From Psychrobacillus sp044762855 (GTDB taxonomy: Bacteria; Bacillota; Bacilli; Bacillales_A; Planococcaceae), in the NCBI RefSeq assembly GCF_044762855.1, contig NZ_JBIWFB010000007.1:1-64000 (forward strand): DNA of 64,000 bases, given 5' to 3'. The position numbers and the translations under genes were made by a program. Positions within the stretch are counted from its first letter, which is position 1. Every line of letters starts with the position of its first letter. Of this stretch, positions 35,854 to 44,874 are shown in pieces. The notes beneath the pieces are model-generated. The model searched no databases, was not told where the DNA came from, and saw nothing but the letters and a program-made list of their open reading frames with translations.

Positions 35854-37677
35854 ATGCAAAAGGTTGGTTATTTTAAATCAATTCATATAAAGATTGTTTT
35901 TATCTATATATTACTAATAATTATTGCAATGCAAATTATTGGTTTGTATTTTGTTCGAGAGTTAGAAAAAACATTAAGAGAAAATTTTCAGGAATCCATA
36001 TTAGACCGTGTAAGTCTACTAGAGTTTAGTGCTCGAGAAGAAATCATTAAAGTTAGAAATGAAGAAGACTTAACTAAAGAGCAAAGCCTACGTTCGATTT
36101 TGCATGATTTAAATTCATACGATATTAAAGAAGTACGTGTAATTGATGCAAGATATCAAATTTTAGCTACTTCAGATATAAACAATCAATCGATCGTTGG
36201 ACAAAGATCGATGGATGAATTAGTGAGGTTGTCCATAACTGCTGCAAATGAACAAGACAAGATTTCGCTAGATAAACAAACGCGTGATCGAATTTGGATA
36301 TTAGCAACGCCCATCATTTATCAGGGAGAAGTAATTGGGTCTTTATATATCGAGTCAAATATTGAGAATGTATTTGGCCAGATGAATGAGATAAACCAAA
36401 TTCTTGCTGGAGGTACTGCCGTAGCGCTCGCAATCACGATTGTTCTTGGAATATTAATTGCGCAAACCATTACTAGGCCAATATCTGATATGAGAAAACA
36501 AGCGCAAGCCATGGCGAAAGGTAATTTTTCTCGAAAAGTACGTGTATACGGCAACGATGAGATTGGTCAACTGGCTATCGCTTTTAACCATTTAACGAAT
36601 CGCTTACAAGAAGCACAATCGACGACAGAGGCAGAGCGAAGAAAACTTGCATCGGTTCTTGCTAATATGACGGATGGTGTTATTGCAACAGATCGTAAAG
36701 GGCGAGTTATCCTTATTAATGATCCGGCTATCAGACTTTTACGTATACCGAGAGAAATGGTTATAAATCGTCCGATTATATCTGTTCTTAGTATTGATTC
36801 TGCTTATTCATTTGAAGATTTAATCCATTTAAAGGAATCGATGAATTTAGATTTAAGTACACAAGAGCGACCCTTCATATTGCGTACGAACTTTTCAGTC
36901 ATTCAAAAAGAAACAGGTTTTGTGAACGGGTTAATTGCAGTTCTTCATGATAACACGGAGCAAGAAAAAATAGATATGGAACGAAGAGAATTTGTTGCAA
37001 ATGTTTCACATGAGCTGCGGACCCCATTAACGACGATGAGCAGTTATTTAGAGGCACTTGCAGAAGGAGCATGGAAAGACGATGAAATCGCACCCACGTT
37101 TTTGCAAGTGACACAAACTGAAACACATCGTATGATCCGTCTAGTAAATGATTTGCTGCAATTATCAAAAATGGATAGTAGGGACTATGATTTGAATCGA
37201 GAAATTGTAAACTTTAATCAATTTTTCAATCGAATAATAGATCGATTTGAACTTTCTAAATCTCAACATGTCACTTTTCATCGAATGCTGTCTGATAAAG
37301 CATATTACGTAGATATTGACACGGACAAATTGACACAAGTAATAGATAATATTATATCCAATGCCATGAAATACTCACCGGATGGAGGAAACATCCGATT
37401 TGGAGTTGCTGTGGAGGAAGATATATTAACTGTGATGATTTCAGATGAAGGTATGGGGATACCTCCTGAAAATGTTAATCGAATTTTTGATCGTTTTTAT
37501 CGAGTTGATCGTGCAAGAGCAAGGTCAATGGGTGGAACGGGTCTGGGGTTGGCTATTGCCCGGGAAATGATAGAAGCACATGGTGGTAGCATTTGGGCGG
37601 AAAGTGAAGAGGGACAAGGTACGACTATATTTTTCACATTAAAAGTAGAAATAGATGAGGAAGGTGAGTGGGATTGA
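35854..37677 (+). CDS. walK: Sensor histidine kinase WalK (YycG)
   Basis: A 607-residue membrane kinase. Membrane helices at about 12-32 and 185-205 bracket an extracellular PDC-type sensor. HAMP (about 205-257), PAS (about 262-365), the H-box FVANVSHELRTPLTTM (about H386) and the HATPase with SNAMKYSP, DEGMGIP and GGTGLGLAI follow. It phosphorylates WalR and responds to lipid II and wall turnover in Bacillus. RBS CAGGAG lies in the walR end. Confidence 0.97.
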   Translation: MQKVGYFKSIHIKIVFIYILLIIIAMQIIGLYFVRELEKTLRENFQESILDRVSLLEFSAREEIIKVRNEEDLTKEQSLRSILHDLNSYDIKEVRVIDARYQILATSDINNQSIVGQRSMDELVRLSITAANEQDKISLDKQTRDRIWILATPIIYQGEVIGSLYIESNIENVFGQMNEINQILAGGTAVALAITIVLGILIAQTITRPISDMRKQAQAMAKGNFSRKVRVYGNDEIGQLAIAFNHLTNRLQEAQSTTEAERRKLASVLANMTDGVIATDRKGRVILINDPAIRLLRIPREMVINRPIISVLSIDSAYSFEDLIHLKESMNLDLSTQERPFILRTNFSVIQKETGFVNGLIAVLHDNTEQEKIDMERREFVANVSHELRTPLTTMSSYLEALAEGAWKDDEIAPTFLQVTQTETHRMIRLVNDLLQLSKMDSRDYDLNREIVNFNQFFNRIIDRFELSKSQHVTFHRMLSDKAYYVDIDTDKLTQVIDNIISNAMKYSPDGGNIRFGVAVEEDILTVMISDEGMGIPPENVNRIFDRFYRVDRARARSMGGTGLGLAIAREMIEAHGGSIWAESEEGQGTTIFFTLKVEIDEEGEWD

Positions 37678-38996
37678 AGTATATTGAACAAGTAAAATCA
37701 GTTATTTTACTCTTACTCATTCTACTTAGTTTAACTTTAACTTTTACGATTTGGACCTATTCACCTTCCTATAATTTGAATGATACACCAGTAGTAGATA
37801 TTGCGATTGCAGAAAAAAAGCGAATGGAAGATGTAGTGAAACCTAATCGATTACTGTTTAGTCAAGAAGATTCATTAAATGGTTCCGAAGATACTCAAAT
37901 GATCGATGATATCTTAAATTCGATGAAAAGTTGGGAAATACATGCGGTACAGCTTGTGAACAATCAAGCAAGTGATCAGCAGATAAATGAGTATACAAAA
38001 GCACCGAATCGAATGACATTCTTTTTTCCAGCGGAAGTTCCATTTAAAATATATGACAGTATATTAAACTTTTCTGATTATAGTTTGCCTAACGCTTCTT
38101 TCGATCGGTTAATTGTTGCATGGAGCCAAGTCCCTAGTGAAACAATGAATCTATACTTCATTAGTACGACAACGCAAAAAGTTTATATGGCTAACATCAG
38201 CAATGCTAATCGAGAAAACTTTGTCAAAAGCTTAAAAAAACAAACGAGAGATTTACCGGAGTATAATGAAATAGAAAGAGTAAATCGACTTTCACTTTAC
38301 GTTACCGCAAGTCCTAGAATTATGTCGAGCTATTCGTATATTATAGAAGATATTGCACCGGAGAAATTCAAAAATGCATTATTTACGACTCCTAGCCTTG
38401 TTCGAAGTAATCCATTAGGAGTAAGCGGTCAGGAGTATACAGATGATAGTGCACTCATGAACGTTGACTTTTTATTTAAAAGACTAAGTTATGTGCACCC
38501 GGCATCGGAAAGTGACCATGTTGGTAAAGCGGACGAGCTCATTCAACAAAGTTTAAACTTTGTCAATGAGCACAATGGATGGACAAATGATTATCGATAT
38601 AGCCGTATTAATACTTCCACAAAACAAGTAAGTTACCAGTTTTATTTTCTTGGAATGCCAGTTTTCAGCAAAGATACAGCAACCGATATTACGCAATATT
38701 GGGGTACAAATCGTGTATATCGCTATATTCGACCGTATTATACTCTAAATGTTTCTAAACCTGCGAAAAAAAGAGAGGTTCAGTTGCAATCTGGACAAGA
38801 TATATATGACTTAATCCACTCCCTTTCTGACAAAAAAGTGTCGTCCATAGATGATATTGCAATTGGATACAACTTGTCTCAGGACGATCAGCCAAAGGTT
38901 CTGAATTTAGAGCCCTCGTGGTATTATTTAGTGAATGGTTCATGGACTCGAGTTACTCCAGAGCTATTAGGGGGTGGCAAATTTGGATTGGAATAA
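37674..38996 (+). CDS. walH: Two-component system regulator WalH (YycH)
   Basis: A 440-residue exported, membrane-anchored protein that modulates WalK through its transmembrane helix in Bacillus. One N-terminal helix lies at about 8-30 (VKSVILLLLILLSLTLTFTIW) and the rest is extracytoplasmic. A GTG 6 nt earlier is in frame. The TTG fits the AAGGTG RBS spacing and the family N-terminus (MKYIEQVKSVILL). It overlaps the end of walK and overlaps walI by about 14 nt. Confidence 0.94.
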   Translation: MKYIEQVKSVILLLLILLSLTLTFTIWTYSPSYNLNDTPVVDIAIAEKKRMEDVVKPNRLLFSQEDSLNGSEDTQMIDDILNSMKSWEIHAVQLVNNQASDQQINEYTKAPNRMTFFFPAEVPFKIYDSILNFSDYSLPNASFDRLIVAWSQVPSETMNLYFISTTTQKVYMANISNANRENFVKSLKKQTRDLPEYNEIERVNRLSLYVTASPRIMSSYSYIIEDIAPEKFKNALFTTPSLVRSNPLGVSGQEYTDDSALMNVDFLFKRLSYVHPASESDHVGKADELIQQSLNFVNEHNGWTNDYRYSRINTSTKQVSYQFYFLGMPVFSKDTATDITQYWGTNRVYRYIRPYYTLNVSKPAKKREVQLQSGQDIYDLIHSLSDKKVSSIDDIAIGYNLSQDDQPKVLNLEPSWYYLVNGSWTRVTPELLGGGKFGLE

Positions 38997-39786
38997 AACA
39001 AAAACGATATTTATTATCGTATTTTCTATTTTAAATGTATTTTTGTTTTCTCTTTACTTAAATAGGTATAATGAGGCGCTGAATGTAGAAGAGCCAATGG
39101 ATACACCTATAGAGGAGAGACTACAATCGGATAATATTAAAGTTCCAAAAACCGAATCATATATCCAAGAGGCATCATACGTTTCTGGGAATGTACATCT
39201 TTTTAGTGCGGAAGAAATAAATGAATTACCGAACCAGACGTTAGAAGTAAAGGATGGAATACAATTAATAGGAACATTTAAAGAGTCGCTTCCCGTAACG
39301 ACAGAAAATTCTATAGAAAAGTTAGTCAAAGAAAATATTATCCGTGGTGATTCATACGGATTATGGAAAATAGATGAAGAGGAACAATCTGCAACATTTT
39401 TTCAAAAAGTAAATGATCGACTCGTTTACCATAACAAAAATGCCCAAGTAATTGTCTATTGGAATGATGAAAAAGAAATTACTCGATACGAACAAACCAT
39501 ATTAGACAATCTAGAAGACTACGATGAATCGAAAAAGTTAGTGTCGCCAATGTTAGTAATCCGGGTTTTATACTCCAGTTCATTATTAAAAACAGATTCC
39601 ACTGTAAAAGATATCCGCCTTGGATATTCCACATTAGCCACACTAACAGAAACGCAAGTATTTGCACCAACTTGGTATGTACCAGTGGAACTTTCAGATG
39701 GGACGATGGAAGAGTATTTTGTCAATGCAGTAGAAGGAAGAATTAGTGAAATTCCTAAAAAGACGGAACAACCAGAAGTAAAGTAA
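38983..39786 (+). CDS. walI: Two-component system regulator WalI (YycI)
   Basis: A 267-residue partner of WalH. It has one N-terminal membrane helix (KTIFIIVFSILNVFLFSLYL, residues about 6-25) and an extracytoplasmic domain ending in the PTWYVPVELSDGTMEEYFVNAVEG strand pattern. The TTG gives the family start MDWNKTKTIFIIVF and has AGGGGGTGG upstream; a GTG 9 nt earlier is in frame. It is translationally coupled to walH. Confidence 0.94.
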   Translation: MDWNKTKTIFIIVFSILNVFLFSLYLNRYNEALNVEEPMDTPIEERLQSDNIKVPKTESYIQEASYVSGNVHLFSAEEINELPNQTLEVKDGIQLIGTFKESLPVTTENSIEKLVKENIIRGDSYGLWKIDEEEQSATFFQKVNDRLVYHNKNAQVIVYWNDEKEITRYEQTILDNLEDYDESKKLVSPMLVIRVLYSSSLLKTDSTVKDIRLGYSTLATLTETQVFAPTWYVPVELSDGTMEEYFVNAVEGRISEIPKKTEQPEVK

Positions 39787-39798
39787 GGAGTTTTAACA

Positions 39799-40587
39799 AT
39801 GAAGTTTAGTGTTTTAGCAAGTGGGAGCAGTGGGAATGCTATTTATGTGGAAAATGAGGAGCATTCTTTTTTAGTAGACGTAGGCTTAAGTGGAAAGAAA
39901 ATGGAGCAGCTTTTTAGTGAAATAGGTAAAGATATTAAAAAGCTATCTGGCATTTTTATAACGCATGAGCATAGTGATCATATAAAGGGACTAGGCGTCG
40001 TTGCAAGAAAGCATGGCATCCCAATCTATGCAAACGAAAAAACGTGGCTAGCAATGGATCCCCTTATTGGTAAAGTGCCGGTTGAACAACGCTTCCAATT
40101 TGATATGGAGACAGTTAAAACGTTTGGAACGATGGATATCCAGTCCTTTGCCGTATCCCATGATGCAGTAGATCCAATGTTTTATATTTTTCATGAAAAT
40201 GGTCGTAAACTTGTCTTAATAACTGACACAGGGTACGTTAGCGACCGGATGAAAGGGCATATTAAAGGAGCAGATTCGTTTGTTTTTGAAAGTAACCACG
40301 ATGTGAGTATGCTTCAAATGGGACGATATCCTTGGTCAATAAAAAGAAGAATCCTAAGTGATGTAGGACATGTTTCGAACGAAGATGCAGCGGTTGCGAT
40401 GAGTGAAGTGGTAGATATTAAAAACACGCATATTTATTTATCTCATTTAAGTAAAGATAATAATATGAAAGATCTTGCACGAATGAGCGTTGCACAAACA
40501 TTAAAATCTTGCGGTATTGTTACGGGAGAATATGTGCATCTTCATGATACAGATGCAAACATTCCAACTGAATTAGTAACCGTTTAA
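39799..40587 (+). CDS. walJ: Metallo-beta-lactamase fold nuclease WalJ (YycJ)
   Basis: A 262-residue cytoplasmic protein with the MBL metal motif THEHSDHIKG near residues 54-63, then AVSHDAVDPM, ITDTGYVSD and SHLSKDNN. It is the last gene of the walRKHIJ set. YycJ-type proteins are 5'-3' exonucleases linked to mismatch repair in Bacillus relatives. RBS AAGGAG. Confidence 0.95.
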   Translation: MKFSVLASGSSGNAIYVENEEHSFLVDVGLSGKKMEQLFSEIGKDIKKLSGIFITHEHSDHIKGLGVVARKHGIPIYANEKTWLAMDPLIGKVPVEQRFQFDMETVKTFGTMDIQSFAVSHDAVDPMFYIFHENGRKLVLITDTGYVSDRMKGHIKGADSFVFESNHDVSMLQMGRYPWSIKRRILSDVGHVSNEDAAVAMSEVVDIKNTHIYLSHLSKDNNMKDLARMSVAQTLKSCGIVTGEYVHLHDTDANIPTELVTV

Positions 40588-40592
40588 ATAGT

Positions 40593-40627
40593 AAAAGTTC
40601 CAAAGTGAAAACTTTGGAACTTTTTTT
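40593..40627 (+). terminator. wal operon terminator
   Basis: The 14-bp stem AAAAGTTCCAAAGT / ACTTTGGAACTTTT with a GAAA loop and T7. Confidence 0.92.
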
Positions 40628-40719
40628 ATTTATCTTTAAATGAATTTTCATCTTATTTTAATGTGAGTTGGGTAAAGTAAATGTACAAACTGTTATATAA
40701 AATGAAAGGAAGATGAAAG

Positions 40720-41961
40720 ATGGAACCAAATAATCCATACGGACCACAAGAAGAACCAAAAATAGAAGAGACGTTAGTTGAAAAAAGAGCACCAAAGAAA
40801 GAAAAAAAGCGAGGTGTATCAGGCTATTTTTTCAGTGGATTAGCAGGTGTACTAGTTGGGGCTTTACTTGTATGGTTTTTAATACCTTCTGTCGTTACAA
40901 ATTTACCAGCCGACAATACAGCTAACGTAACTAATACTACGGCCAAAACACAGCAACTTTCTGTCGATATAACAACTGACGTAACAAGCGCAGTGGAAAA
41001 GGCTTCGGGCGCAGTTGTAGGTGTTTCCAATATCCAATCAGTCACGAATTTTTGGAGTCAATCCCAATCGGAGCAAGAAGCTGGGACAGGTTCGGGCGTT
41101 ATTTATAAAAAAGAAAATGGAAAAGCATATGTCATTACAAATCATCATGTTATCGAAGGTGCAAAGGCAGTAGAAGTAACATTAGCAGATGGAGCAAAAG
41201 TGGAAGCTAAATTAGTTGGAAGTGATGTATGGACAGACTTAGCCGTTTTAGAAATTGACGATAAAGGTGTAGATACAGTTATCGAATTTGGAGATTCAGA
41301 TGCCTTAAAGCAAGGGGAATCTGTTATTGCCATTGGTAATCCGTTAGGACTAGACTTCTATGGCTCTGTTACAACTGGTGTTGTATCTGGTAAAGACCGT
41401 GCTGTACCTACCGATATAAACGGTGATGGAATTGAAGACTGGCAGGCAGAAGTTTTACAAACAGACGCAGCCATTAACCCAGGGAACAGTGGTGGAGCAT
41501 TGATCAATCTGGCAGGACAATTAGTAGGGATAAATTCCATGAAAATTTCCGAATCTACGGTAGAAGGAATGGGACTTGCAATACCAGTTAACTCAGCAAT
41601 TCCAATCATCGAAGATTTAGAGGCAAACGGAAAAGTAAATCGTCCATCTATGGGAATCACTTTGGTAGATGTAACAAATGTACCTGCAGTCCATCAGCGT
41701 GATACGTTAAAATTACCAGCTGAAGTAACAACAGGAGTAGTAGTAGATCAAGTTATCGAAAATACACCAGCTGCTTTAGCAGGGATGAAACCGTATGACG
41801 TTATTGTAGAAATGGACGGACAAAAAATTGAAAACACTATTGAGTTAAGAAAACATTTATACAATGAAAAAGAAATTGGCGATGAATTGAAAGTAAAAGT
41901 ATACCGTCAAGGTGAATTAGTAGAATTGACGATAGCATTAAAAGAAACGGATACATTATAA
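40720..41961 (+). CDS. htrC: HtrA-type serine protease (HtrC/YyxA)
   Basis: A 413-residue membrane-anchored quality-control protease. A cytoplasmic basic segment (1-34) is followed by a membrane helix (about 35-56), a trypsin-like domain with triad H143 (TNHHVI), D173 (WTDLAVL) and S257 (GNSGGAL), and one PDZ domain (about 310-405). Position after walJ identifies it as the yyxA/htrC orthologue; it should act on misfolded exported proteins. RBS GGAAGATG. Confidence 0.95.
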   Translation: MEPNNPYGPQEEPKIEETLVEKRAPKKEKKRGVSGYFFSGLAGVLVGALLVWFLIPSVVTNLPADNTANVTNTTAKTQQLSVDITTDVTSAVEKASGAVVGVSNIQSVTNFWSQSQSEQEAGTGSGVIYKKENGKAYVITNHHVIEGAKAVEVTLADGAKVEAKLVGSDVWTDLAVLEIDDKGVDTVIEFGDSDALKQGESVIAIGNPLGLDFYGSVTTGVVSGKDRAVPTDINGDGIEDWQAEVLQTDAAINPGNSGGALINLAGQLVGINSMKISESTVEGMGLAIPVNSAIPIIEDLEANGKVNRPSMGITLVDVTNVPAVHQRDTLKLPAEVTTGVVVDQVIENTPAALAGMKPYDVIVEMDGQKIENTIELRKHLYNEKEIGDELKVKVYRQGELVELTIALKETDTL

Positions 41962-42001
41962 ACATGTGGATAACTACGTATTGTAAATAAAAGATTTACA
42001 C

Positions 42002-42045
42002 AACGAGTAGGAAAAGAAAAGCTGTTCTTTCCTACTCGTTTTTCT
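42002..42045 (+). terminator. htrC terminator
   Basis: The 13-bp stem AACGAGTAGGAAA / TTTCCTACTCGTT is followed by TTTTCTTTT. Confidence 0.9.
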
Positions 42046-42128
42046 TTTGATAAAATAGACTGTGGATAAGAATGGTCGATTTGTGTATAACTAATTAAAT
42101 TATTCGGAAAACGAAAGGAAGTTAAAAA

Positions 42129-42296
42129 TTGAGAATATTCAGCTGTGAAACCCATATAAATCAAGCTTTAGACATGTTCGTTGCGGAACAAAAAACGTTT
42201 CCTTTGCTAGAAAAATTAAAGAGAGAAGAAAAGTTATCCACAATATGCACATACTGTGATGTCGCTGCAGTATATGTTGTAGAAAATGAGGAATAG
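42129..42296 (+). CDS. CxxH/CxxC small protein (YyzF family)
   Basis: A 55-residue protein from a TTG start with AAAGGAAG upstream. It reads MRIFSCETHINQALDMFV at the start and has CTYCDVAAVYVV at the end, so one CxxH and one CxxC motif, likely a zinc site. It matches the CxxH/CxxC family always found next to rlmH in Bacillales. Function is unknown. Its coding sequence contains a perfect DnaA box. It is too short to show up in most ORF scans. Confidence 0.85.
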   Translation: MRIFSCETHINQALDMFVAEQKTFPLLEKLKREEKLSTICTYCDVAAVYVVENEE

Positions 42297-42383
42297 GACA
42301 CAATATATAGAATTGGATTGTGGATATGTGCATAAGTGTTGTTGATAACTTGTTTGTAAACAAAATGTAAAGGTGGATAACCT

Positions 42384-42863
42384 GTGAATATACAAATTAT
42401 CTCGGTTGGAAAATTAAAAGAGAAATATTTAAAAATGGGGATAGAAGAATACACAAAACGATTAGGTAGCTATGCAAAAATTGATTTAGTAGAAGTACCT
42501 GATGAAAAAGCACCTGAAAATCTAAGTGATGCTGATATGGAAATTGTGAAGAAAAAAGAAGGAGACCGGATTCTTTCAAAAATTGGAACAGAAACTTATG
42601 TCATTGCACTGGCGATTGAAGGGAAGATGAAGTCATCGGAGCAGCTTGCCAGTGACTTAGAGTCGTTAATGACCTATGGACGCAGCAAAATAGCCTTTGT
42701 CATTGGCGGATCCCTTGGCTTGCATGAGGATGTAATGAAACGTTCGGACGAAAAGTTGTCCTTTAGTAAAATGACCTTACCCCATCAGTTGATGAAATTG
42801 GTTTTGGTGGAGCAGATTTATCGTGCTTTTAGGATAATGAAGGGTGAACCTTATCATAAGTAG
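42384..42863 (+). CDS. rlmH: 23S rRNA (pseudouridine1915-N3)-methyltransferase RlmH
   Basis: A 159-residue SPOUT methyltransferase modifying pseudouridine 1915 in helix 69. It begins MNIQIISVGKLKEKYLKMG and has the SAM-binding knot with FVIGGSLGLHEDVMKR and the C-terminal GEPYHK. Start is GTG with AAGGTGG upstream. Its last 21 nt are the conserved integration site of SCC elements in staphylococci, and here too an island begins at the stop codon. Confidence 0.97.
   Translation: MNIQIISVGKLKEKYLKMGIEEYTKRLGSYAKIDLVEVPDEKAPENLSDADMEIVKKKEGDRILSKIGTETYVIALAIEGKMKSSEQLASDLESLMTYGRSKIAFVIGGSLGLHEDVMKRSDEKLSFSKMTLPHQLMKLVLVEQIYRAFRIMKGEPYHK
42843..42863 (+). other. Putative attachment site, left end of rlmH island
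   Basis: The last seven rlmH codons contain CTTATCATAAGTAG. A copy with three transitions in 21 bp lies at 48462-48482. Staphylococcal SCC elements integrate at the same rlmH codons (core like CTTATCATAAGTAA, from memory). Confidence 0.7.
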
Positions 42864-43020
42864 GGACAATCTTTTGTTTTTTGAAAGAATCTCAAGTTCT
42901 GGAGGCTCGAAGAATAATATCATTTTATTTATCGTGCGTTTCATTAGTAGTCCAACCATTATTAACAGTTATTCTAAATGAACAATTTCAAAAGCAGTGT
43001 AATTGTTCAATCAGAGGAGA

Positions 43021-43056
43021 GGTATTAGATATTTTTATCTAATACCTTGTTTTTTT
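43021..43056 (+). terminator. Terminator inside the island's left end
   Basis: The perfect 10-bp stem GGTATTAGAT / ATCTAATACC has a 6-nt loop and is followed by TTGTTTTTTT. Which transcript it ends is unclear; rlmH is 158 bp upstream and no complete gene lies between. Confidence 0.85.
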
Positions 43057-43089
43057 GACAAGGAAGTATAAATTTCTTATTGCACTGAA

Positions 43090-43436
43090 GGTTTGCTCTA
43101 GTGATGTGGGGGTAAACCAGCCAATACTGCTGGTGTATCATCTTAGTTGGAGTAGAAGATAATGGTGAGATAGCCGGATGTCCGAGCAGAATATTGTTGA
43201 AAGCATTTAGGACAAGATTATCTCTAAGCCTTTTACTGATATTGTTGTAATAAGATTTGATGATAAAAGTATTCTAAAAATCATAATTGAAAAGACTCCA
43301 GAAATTGTAGCCACTTCAAACGGTGTTGTATATAAAAGATTAGGGAAAAATACAAAACCATTTTACCCATCAGAATATATCTCATTTAGACCGTTTCTTG
43401 GTGGACATCAAGCCCAGTACACAGCTCAAGAATAGC
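43090..43436 (+). pseudogene. Decayed AlbA_2-type (ATP-binding/DNA-binding) gene fragment
   Basis: Stitching frames gives ANTAG, then LVGVEDNGEIAGC (43143-43181), then after a frame change EQNIVESI-stop-DKIISKPF and IVVIRFDDKSILKIIIEKTPE...VVYKRLGKNTKPFYPSEY, ending at a TAG near 43434. This is the layout of the N-terminal AlbA_2 domain of schlafen-like/AAA_4 proteins, with at least one frameshift and one internal TAG. No ATPase part follows. The stretch to 43500 encodes AWFITSIGCFRKIKKDYENF, which may be a transposase tail, but this is weak. Confidence 0.65.
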
Positions 43437-43603
43437 TTCTAGCTTGGTTTATTACGAGTATTGGATGCTTTAGAAAAATTAAAAAAGACTATGAAAATTT
43501 TCATCATGGTCTGTAACACTGTCGAGGATTAAGAATGTTTTTATTGCTTTTTGTCAGTAAGGAAGTGACGAGTTTGTATAAAGTCGGTCGTAGAGAATGT
43601 GTA

Positions 43604-43664
43604 TTGAACATGGAATCCGATTTGGGGTACAATCTACTCAGGCAAAATGATAATGATTATCATT
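43604..43664 (+). promoter_or_regulatory. Promoter with Fur box for the siderophore-binding protein gene
   Basis: TTGAAC (43604-43609), an 18-bp spacer and TACAAT (43628-43633) are followed by AATGATAATGATTATCATT (43646-43664). The latter contains the complete 7-1-7 Fur consensus TGATAATnATTATCA, placed over the transcription start, so iron repression is expected. Confidence 0.88.
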
Positions 43665-43721
43665 ATTAATAAATGAATTGTTTTGCTACAAAACATAGAA
43701 CTTATGGGAGTGAATTTAGTC

Positions 43722-44726
43722 ATGGCAAGATCAGGATTTATAAAAACAGGATGGATATCCCTTATAACGGCAGCAATGATTACGGTGACAGGTTGTAACT
43801 CGACAGGCGATCAAACTGTGGGCACGGTGACTACTAATCAGCCTGCTCAGGCAACGGAAGCAACAAGCGAAGCTCTGTCTCAGACGGAAACGCATGTCGT
43901 AACCGATGCCTTCGGAGAGGTAGAGATTCCAACAAATCCGAAGCGGGTCTCAGCTCTTTATCGTGAAGATTATTTGGTTGCGCTTGGGGTAACGCCTGTT
44001 GTGCAATATTATAACCCGATGTGGGGCAAGCAGGATTATTTGAATCTGGAAGTGCCGTTGTTCGACGTGACTGGCAGTGTCGAAGCCTTGCTTGTGTCTG
44101 AGCCGGACTTGATCATCGGTGCCGGAGAAGTCGATGCAGAACAATATGAGCTCTATTCCAAGGTTGCACCGACGTTCCGCTTGCCGGACGACGTACTTGC
44201 GGATTCGCGTAAAACACTGACCTTAATGGCTGAATTGCTTGGGCTCAGCGACAAGGCGGAGCAGGTTCTTGCTGATTACGATGCCCGTATTGTCGATGTG
44301 AAGGCGAAGCTGAACGAAGCGATTGGCGATGAGAAGCTTGTTGTTCTGCGGATGAACGTCGTAGACAAATCCATTAATATTTTTGGCATTCATAACACGT
44401 TTGTCGGACAAATCTTGTATGAGGATCTTGGGCTGAAGGCGCCGGGGTTCGCCGAGGCGATGACGGAGGGCAATATCGTCTTGTCGAAGGAGGTCGTTCC
44501 GGAGCTTGACGCGGACCATATTATTTTGCTTCCATCCAACGGGACGTGGGAGGAAGAGAGCAACGCAAAAGCACTTGAGGAAATGAAGGCAGATCCGTTA
44601 TGGCAGACAGTTCCTGCATTTAAGAACGGCCATGTATATCCCGTAGAAAGATCATATTGGCAGACGGGAGCAATTACGGCCAACGGGTTGAAGATGGATG
44701 ATTTACTTCGATTGCTAGCTTCTTAG
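43722..44726 (+). CDS. Siderophore-binding lipoprotein (ABC importer component)
   Basis: A 334-residue class III substrate-binding protein. The signal peptide ends in a lipobox, ITAAMITVTGC, at about residue 25, so the mature protein is lipid-anchored outside. The binding domain starts at VVTDAFGEVEIPTNPKRV and has a typical two-lobe pattern with a long linking helix. Base composition is clearly more GC-rich than the host genes, closer to Paenibacillus. No permease or ATPase gene is next to it, so it must use transporters encoded elsewhere. Its ligand region WGKQDYLNLEVPLFDVTGSVEAL closely resembles that of the next gene. A start 39 nt further upstream is possible but poorer. Confidence 0.9.
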   Translation: MARSGFIKTGWISLITAAMITVTGCNSTGDQTVGTVTTNQPAQATEATSEALSQTETHVVTDAFGEVEIPTNPKRVSALYREDYLVALGVTPVVQYYNPMWGKQDYLNLEVPLFDVTGSVEALLVSEPDLIIGAGEVDAEQYELYSKVAPTFRLPDDVLADSRKTLTLMAELLGLSDKAEQVLADYDARIVDVKAKLNEAIGDEKLVVLRMNVVDKSINIFGIHNTFVGQILYEDLGLKAPGFAEAMTEGNIVLSKEVVPELDADHIILLPSNGTWEEESNAKALEEMKADPLWQTVPAFKNGHVYPVERSYWQTGAITANGLKMDDLLRLLAS

Positions 44727-44838
44727 TAGGAAATAAGAGAGATTAAGTTCAGTGGCGGAACTCATCGCCATAATTGGGAAAGAGCCGCTTTTCAACGAAG
44801 GTTGATGGGTGGCTCGTTTTGATTTACACTATATTCAT

Positions 44839-44853
44839 TGAGAATGAATATCA
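44839..44853 (+). promoter_or_regulatory. Fur box upstream of the AraC-type gene
   Basis: TGAGAATGAATATCA matches 12 of the 14 fixed positions of the 7-1-7 Fur consensus, 22 bp before the start codon. Confidence 0.75.
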
Positions 44854-44874
44854 ATTGAAAGGCAGTTGATAGTA

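Larger units (their letters stand above)
41965..42380. promoter_or_regulatory. DnaA-box cluster around the yyzF-like gene
   Basis: Three perfect DnaA boxes (41965-41973, 42061-42069, 42234-42242) and two one-mismatch boxes (42319-42327, 42372-42380) lie within 416 bp, one of them inside a coding gene. This is about 31 kb from oriC. It could titrate or recharge DnaA, or regulate rlmH and the small gene. Confidence 0.65.

Noticed and set aside
42983..43012. GAACAATT..AATTGTTC inverted repeat after rlmH
   Set aside because: It is imperfect with a 13-nt loop and has no T-run; the hairpin at 43021-43056 is the better terminator.
43437..43520. Possible transposase tail (AWFITSIGCFRKIKKDYENF)
   Set aside because: Short, ends at a stop, and without terminal repeats or other transposase motifs. 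A match to an IS5-type C-terminus is only impressionistic.
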